Shown here: positions 60,126 to 64,000 of the stretch, one piece after another
Layout: each line of letters begins with the position of its first letter
How positions within the stretch are numbered: position 1 is the stretch's first letter
Source: UMGS1994 sp944386155
GTDB lineage: Bacteria > Bacillota > Clostridia > TANB77 > CAG-508
Direction: 5' to 3'
NCBI GenBank assembly: GCA_963931085.1
Contig: OZ006973.1
Span: 1,054,001 to 1,118,000, forward strand
Length of the DNA: 64,000 nt
Notes under the pieces: model-generated
Database searches by the model: none
What the model was told of the DNA's origin: nothing
What the model saw: only the letters and a program-made list of their open reading frames with translations
Position numbers and translations under genes: made by a program

Positions 60126-60911
60126 TTAATCATCGTTTTTTAATATTTCTTCTACTTTATTTTTTAAATTCTTATAATCACCTTGAGCTATAACAGGACT
60201 ATATACTTTTACAGTAACATCTTTTTTCTTTTTAAAGAACTTTCTAATTCCAGAAGGATCTCTATATTTTATTCTTATTGGAATTATTGGCTTATTTGTT
60301 TCTTTTGCAATTTTAAAAGCTCCATCTCTTAAATTTCTAATATTCTCGCAATAAGGTTTTAAAACTCCTTCAGGATAAACTTGAACAATTTTTCCTTCAT
60401 CTAACCCTTTTTTTATAGCTTCTAAGAAGTATTTTTTATTATTAATACTTTTTGGAATAGGAATAGCTCCTAATAATTTAATAAGTTTTCTTACAAAAGG
60501 AATCTTAAAAGACTCTTCTCTTGTTGTAAAATATACTCTTCTCTTGAATAAAGCAAGACCTATCATTGAACAATCTAATACTAAAACATGATTAGACACA
60601 CTTATAGCTCCAGTATTTAAGTTTTTTATATTTTCTTTTCCTTCAATTTTTAAGTCATATATTATCTTATTTAAAATAGATAATATTGGATATGCTATCC
60701 CATAATATAAAATATTAGACGCTATTTTAAAAAGCTTTCCTTCTTTAAAATATTCATAATTTTCATCAATATTAAAATCATATAATTTTTTAAATTTTAT
60801 TACATCTTCATATTCTTCATTTATATTACTTATATTGCCTATATTATTTACTTTGTTTCCTATATTATCTTCTAATACATTTTCTACTATTGCATCATTT
60901 TCTTTTTCCAT
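60126..60911 (-). CDS. PlsC-like acyltransferase (lysophosphatidate acyltransferase family)
   Basis: Motif I N-H-V-L-V-L-D (H-x4-D, about residue 107) and motif III Y-P-E-G-V (about residue 180) define the acyltransferase fold. A membrane-associating hydrophobic stretch lies before motif I (L-Y-Y-G-I-A-Y-P-I-L). A 45-residue acidic N-terminal part is not conserved. It would acylate lysophosphatidate or another lipid. The start overlaps the glycosyltransferase gene by 25 bases, indicating a shared glycerolipid/glycolipid operon. Confidence 0.9.
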   Translation of the reverse strand: MEKENDAIVENVLEDNIGNKVNNIGNISNINEEYEDVIKFKKLYDFNIDENYEYFKEGKLFKIASNILYYGIAYPILSILNKIIYDLKIEGKENIKNLNTGAISVSNHVLVLDCSMIGLALFKRRVYFTTREESFKIPFVRKLIKLLGAIPIPKSINNKKYFLEAIKKGLDEGKIVQVYPEGVLKPYCENIRNLRDGAFKIAKETNKPIIPIRIKYRDPSGIRKFFKKKKDVTVKVYSPVIAQGDYKNLKNKVEEILKNDD

Positions 60912-62827
60912 CTTTCATTCCTTGTATTAATTTCTTTTTTAATTAAATTTACTAAATCTCTGCAAGAATTTCTATTCATATATTTTCTTTGATTTTCTAC
61001 TAATTCCATGCATAAGTCTTTATTTTCTAAAAGTAGTTTCGTACTTTCTACTATTTCAGGAATATTCATACATTTTAAAGACATTTTATGGCTTTCAAAA
61101 AAGTTTGCATTATAATTTTCACATCCTGGAATTGGCATAGTATGTATAAATGGTTTCCCTAAAACAGCAATCTCCGTAGTAGTAAGTCCTCCTGGCTTTG
61201 AAAGTATAATATCACTACTTTTCATATATAAATCAATATTTTCTGTAAATTCTAGTGGTATAACATTATCTTTTTTATTTAACTTTTCATATAATTCTTT
61301 ATTTGTACCACAAGCAACTATTAGATTAATTCTATTAATATTATTGTTAAGTTCATCTACAATTTCTTCAACATTTCCAAATCCCATACTTCCTGTTAAA
61401 AGTAAAACATATCTTTTATTTATATCTAACCCTACTTTTTTCTTACAATCATTTATATCATAATCTTCACTATATGCTCTTTTTACTGGAATTCCAAGTG
61501 GAATCAATTTATTTTCTTTAACTCCTTGATCTATAAAACTACTTTTAAGTTCATCACTTGGAGTAATCATAAAATCAGGATTTGTTTCTCTCCAAAAAGG
61601 AATACACACATAATCAGTCGCAACTGCAGTAAAATTAATTCTATGCTCTTTTTTTATTGCAGTTAAAGCTTGAGCTGCAAATAAATGTGTTGTAATTATA
61701 TATTCATATCCATTTCTTTTAATATAATCATATAATTTATTTTTATTTAATTGATTTAATCCATATACAGGAGATTTTATATTAGTCTTTTGATAAATCT
61801 CTCCTAATTTGTATGCAACTTTAAAAGTCTTCCCTTCATTATTTGTGCTTTTCAAATAAATTTCATTTACTTTATTTTTTAAATTAGTATTAATTATCTC
61901 TAAATACTCCATAAAATCTGCTTCTAACCCTTGTGATAAAAGTTCTTCTAAAATTGCTTTAGCCGCAGAATTATGACCTCCACCTGTACCACAGGACAAT
62001 ATTAATACTTTTCCAGTACCCCTTAAAATTCTCTCTAATCTATAGTAAAAAACACCTAGCTTTCCTCTGTAATTTTTATTCCATGGTTTATTTCTTCCAT
62101 AGTAATGAATTATAACAGTATTTTCTTTTACCCATTTAAGTCCAATAGGATTTTTAATATGATTCAAATTATATAAATTTAAATCTCTATCTCCTAAATT
62201 ATATCTTAACGCATCAACAATCTTTATTTTATTACCATACAATGCTGTTATAATATCTTGGTCAGGAAGCATTAATTTTTTACTATTATTTTCTACAAAT
62301 TCACATACTTCTTTTTGTACATCTATTTTTCTTAATTCTTTTAAATTAATTAATAACACACCTGTATTTATGTAAGGAACATCATCATCTATTCTTAATC
62401 TTACTTCATTTATTTTTCTTAAAATCTTTTTAACATGTGTTGTTGCAATATAGAAGTTTCCTTCAAAATCCATATTATAAAGTTCGTCTAATTTATTTAT
62501 TACTAAAGTATCTGAATCTAAATATAATATTTTATCTATATTTTCTGGTAAATATTTAGTAGCAAATAATCTAAAATAAATTTCTTTCGGATATCTTTTT
62601 TGATACTGTGGAAAATTTTTTACTTCTTCTTCATCTATTTTTATCATTTTTATATTAAATTTATTTAAATCTAATCCGCTTTCAATTATATTCTTATCCT
62701 CTATATCTAATTCTCTATGTAGAATATATACATCAAATTTTGTATCTTTATTAGATAATTGAATTGAATTTAATAATATATTTACAAGTTTTACATACTT
62801 TTTATTTATTGTTAAAAGAATATTCAT
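60887..62827 (-). CDS. GT8 and GT28 (diacylglycerol glucosyltransferase/MurG-like) fusion
   Basis: Residues 1-265 form a family 8 glycosyltransferase: I-N-K-K-Y-V start, Y-L-D-S-D-T (metal-binding DxD) and I-H-Y-Y-G-R-N-K-P-W near the end. From about residue 272, V-L-I-L-S-C-G-T-G-G-G-H-N-S-A-A-K begins a MGDG synthase-type GT28 with L-L-T-G-S-M-G-F-G and S-K-P-G-G-L-T-T-T-E. One protein could add two sugars to a diacylglycerol, but the acceptor is inferred. PlsC follows downstream. Confidence 0.9.
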   Translation of the reverse strand: MNILLTINKKYVKLVNILLNSIQLSNKDTKFDVYILHRELDIEDKNIIESGLDLNKFNIKMIKIDEEEVKNFPQYQKRYPKEIYFRLFATKYLPENIDKILYLDSDTLVINKLDELYNMDFEGNFYIATTHVKKILRKINEVRLRIDDDVPYINTGVLLINLKELRKIDVQKEVCEFVENNSKKLMLPDQDIITALYGNKIKIVDALRYNLGDRDLNLYNLNHIKNPIGLKWVKENTVIIHYYGRNKPWNKNYRGKLGVFYYRLERILRGTGKVLILSCGTGGGHNSAAKAILEELLSQGLEADFMEYLEIINTNLKNKVNEIYLKSTNNEGKTFKVAYKLGEIYQKTNIKSPVYGLNQLNKNKLYDYIKRNGYEYIITTHLFAAQALTAIKKEHRINFTAVATDYVCIPFWRETNPDFMITPSDELKSSFIDQGVKENKLIPLGIPVKRAYSEDYDINDCKKKVGLDINKRYVLLLTGSMGFGNVEEIVDELNNNINRINLIVACGTNKELYEKLNKKDNVIPLEFTENIDLYMKSSDIILSKPGGLTTTEIAVLGKPFIHTMPIPGCENYNANFFESHKMSLKCMNIPEIVESTKLLLENKDLCMELVENQRKYMNRNSCRDLVNLIKKEINTRNERWKKKMMQ

Positions 62828-62956
62828 TTTACTCCCCTAAACTTAAAAATTTAACTGATCTAGCTAATCTAAAAATTTATCTAATCTAAATAATTAATCT
62901 AATTATTTTAAAAACTTTGCTAGAATTATACCATTAATACAAGAATTAGACAATAA

Positions 62957-62990
62957 AATAAGCTCTAAGAATTATTTCTTAAAGCTTATT
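62957..62990 (-). terminator. Terminator overlapping the GNAT stop
   Basis: AATAAGCT (62957-62964) pairs with AGCTTATT (62983-62990), with an AAGAA/TTCTT inner stem. It partly overlaps the stop codon of the minus-strand gene at 62986. Confidence 0.7.
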
Positions 62991-63432
62991 TAAATAGTAC
63001 TTCCATTAAATAATGCGTTTGTGTTTCACCATATATTTTAAATCCAAGTTTTTCATATAATTTTTTAGCTGGATTATCTTTAAAGACTTGAAGAATAGTC
63101 CTTATTTTCTTTTCTTTATTTTGTTTAAGTTGTTTTTCTAAAATTCTTTTTCCTATACCTTTTCCTTGATATTCTTTAAGTAAACTTATTTCATTAATAA
63201 AAAAATCTCCATTTTCAGTTATATGACTTGCATATACTCCAGCTTTTTTTCCTTCAATTATGATTATTTTTTTATGAGATAAATGATTCTTTAAATCATC
63301 TTCTAATCTCTTTTTCTGCTCATCATCTATCCATCCCCATATTTTATCTACATACCATTTAAAATTTTGTTTTTTTAAATCAAATAAAAAATCAAAATCA
63401 TCTAATGTACAATCTCTGAAAGTATATTCCAT
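62986..63432 (-). CDS. GNAT-family N-acetyltransferase
   Basis: The protein opens Y-T-F-R-D-C-T-L-D-D-F-D-F-L, followed by W-G-W-I-D-D-E-Q-K. The acetyl-CoA loop is L-K-E-Y-Q-G-K-G-I-G-K-R-I-L, and it ends K-L-Y-E-K-L-G-F-K-I. The ATG at 63432 follows GAGGG. Length is 148 residues. It is a streptothricin/aminoglycoside-type GNAT in shape, but the substrate is unknown. Confidence 0.85.
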   Translation of the reverse strand: MEYTFRDCTLDDFDFLFDLKKQNFKWYVDKIWGWIDDEQKKRLEDDLKNHLSHKKIIIIEGKKAGVYASHITENGDFFINEISLLKEYQGKGIGKRILEKQLKQNKEKKIRTILQVFKDNPAKKLYEKLGFKIYGETQTHYLMEVLFK

Positions 63433-63457
63433 ATTTATCCCTCTTTTATTAAAAACA

Positions 63458-63766
63458 TCATTCAAACATATTTTTTCTATTATGTTTTACACAATTTATT
63501 TCTTCTTTTAAATAAATACACTCTTCTAAGTCTATATTATAAAAATTTGCTAAACAAACAACATAATATAATACATCATTTAATTCTTCTTCAATAGAAT
63601 CTTTTATAGACTTTCCTTTTTCCATTCTTTTGTTTTTTCTTACATCTTCTGCAAGTTCTCCAACTTCTTCCATTAATTTAAGCATATACTCTTCTGAAGT
63701 TCTATTTTTATGACTTATATTTTTTATACGCTTTTGCAGATCTTTTATTGTTAAATCTTGTTTCAT
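63458..63766 (-). CDS. MazG-like nucleotide pyrophosphohydrolase
   Basis: The single helical domain carries L-M-E-E-V-G-E-L-A-E (E-E-x-x-E-L) and I-E-E-E-L-N-D-V-L-Y-Y (E-x-x-D), the four metal-binding acidic residues of the MazG fold. At 102 residues it is of the short, one-domain type that hydrolyses NTPs or dNTPs. It ends the series of nucleotide-sanitation enzymes and lies next to a NUDIX gene. Confidence 0.88.
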   Translation of the reverse strand: MKQDLTIKDLQKRIKNISHKNRTSEEYMLKLMEEVGELAEDVRKNKRMEKGKSIKDSIEEELNDVLYYVVCLANFYNIDLEECIYLKEEINCVKHNRKNMFE

Positions 63767-63786
63767 ATGCTACTCTCCATTTTTTA

Positions 63787-64000
63787 TTATTTATTATCTA
63801 GCCATTCATAATATTTAACTAGATATTCCCAACAACCTTCTTTATCTGTTATTCCATCATAATGATTTAAAACTCTTTTTATAATATCATCTTTTTCTAT
63901 CCATTTTACACTTGAGACTTCATCTTCATTAAGAAGTAATTTTGATTCATCTAAATCCTTATTTACAATGTAATATTCATTAAAATGATTATTCTTTATA
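63787..64000 (-). CDS. NUDIX hydrolase, C-terminal fragment
   Basis: The open frame entering from the right edge reads N-N-H-F-N-E-Y-Y-I-V, V-S-S-V-K-W-I-E-K-D-D-I-I and ends G-C-W-E-Y-L-V-K-Y-Y-E-W-L-D-N-K at a TAA (63787-63789). The pattern W-x-x-x-D-D/E and its neighbour MazG suggest the C-terminal part of a NUDIX protein. The Nudix box itself is beyond the window. Confidence 0.6.
   Translation of the reverse strand, partial: IKNNHFNEYYIVNKDLDESKLLLNEDEVSSVKWIEKDDIIKRVLNHYDGITDKEGCWEYLVKYYEWLDNK

Noticed and set aside
1..64000. CRISPR array, insertion sequence or prophage
   Set aside because: No spaced repeats, transposase, integrase or phage structural genes were recognised on either strand.

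Overview
The window comes from a very AT-rich, low-GC Firmicutes genome, most likely an uncultured anaerobic, host-associated member of the Clostridia. This is an inference from the roughly 25% GC background, AGA as the usual arginine codon, BceAB-type ABC modules, a flavin reductase-rubredoxin fusion, a UvrX-type polymerase with a YolD partner, and a GH30 glycosidase. Almost all genes lie on the minus strand. No rRNA, tRNA, CRISPR array, insertion sequence or prophage was seen.

Layout. 0-7 kb: small nucleotide-sanitation and modification enzymes (YjjX-type NTPase, Ppx/GppA-like protein, three NUDIX proteins, a cytidine deaminase-like enzyme, HAD and GNAT proteins). 9.8-24.7 kb: GNATs, cupin, maltose-type acetyltransferase, acyl-CoA synthetase, metG, ferredoxin, patatin, UV-repair polymerase, ZIP transporter, LysR regulator, S51 peptidase, ASCH protein. 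24.9-37.7 kb: an ECF sigma factor with a membrane partner, then two BceAB/BceRS-type modules sharing a TTACA-N4-TGTAA box. 37.7-41.5 kb: an MqsR-like toxin with a Panacea-domain antitoxin, an Imm5-like protein and a UPF0146-like protein. 41.6-49.3 kb: a lipoprotein-like gene, a MacB-like exporter, lipid kinase plus GH30, and a rubredoxin fusion. 51.6-64 kb: ABC-2 exporter, P-loop kinases, DapF-like epimerase, hisS behind a histidine leader peptide, small hydrolases, PlsC and a GT8-GT28 fusion.

Main observation. Reading every CGG triplet in the AT-rich genes by eye, I find seven that are in frame. All seven sit exactly where the reading frame breaks: DNA polymerase, sigma-partner membrane protein, BceS-like kinase, lipid kinase (twice), a P-loop kinase inside its Walker A motif, and a YdcF-like protein. 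Six are repaired by a +1 shift (NNN-C-GGN, giving the expected glycine). One is repaired by a -1 shift on AAA-AAA-CGG. No AT-rich gene uses CGG as an ordinary arginine codon, whereas CGA, CGT, AGA and AGG are used. The simplest reading is that CGG is unassigned or starved in this organism and acts as a tolerated or programmed frameshift signal.

Counterpoint. Five solitary genes of clearly higher GC (161-652, 7215-8816, 9163-9597, 11471-11941, 49562-51433) do use CGG as normal arginine, about eleven times. Each has its own strong promoter with 17-bp spacing and its own hairpin, and two of the promoters are close to identical. They look like imported promoter-gene-terminator cassettes, and they would be hard to translate if CGG is truly unassigned.

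A second regulatory novelty is an attenuator in front of hisS. It has a 17-residue leader peptide with three consecutive histidines and mutually exclusive hairpins, where a T-box would be expected in a Firmicute.
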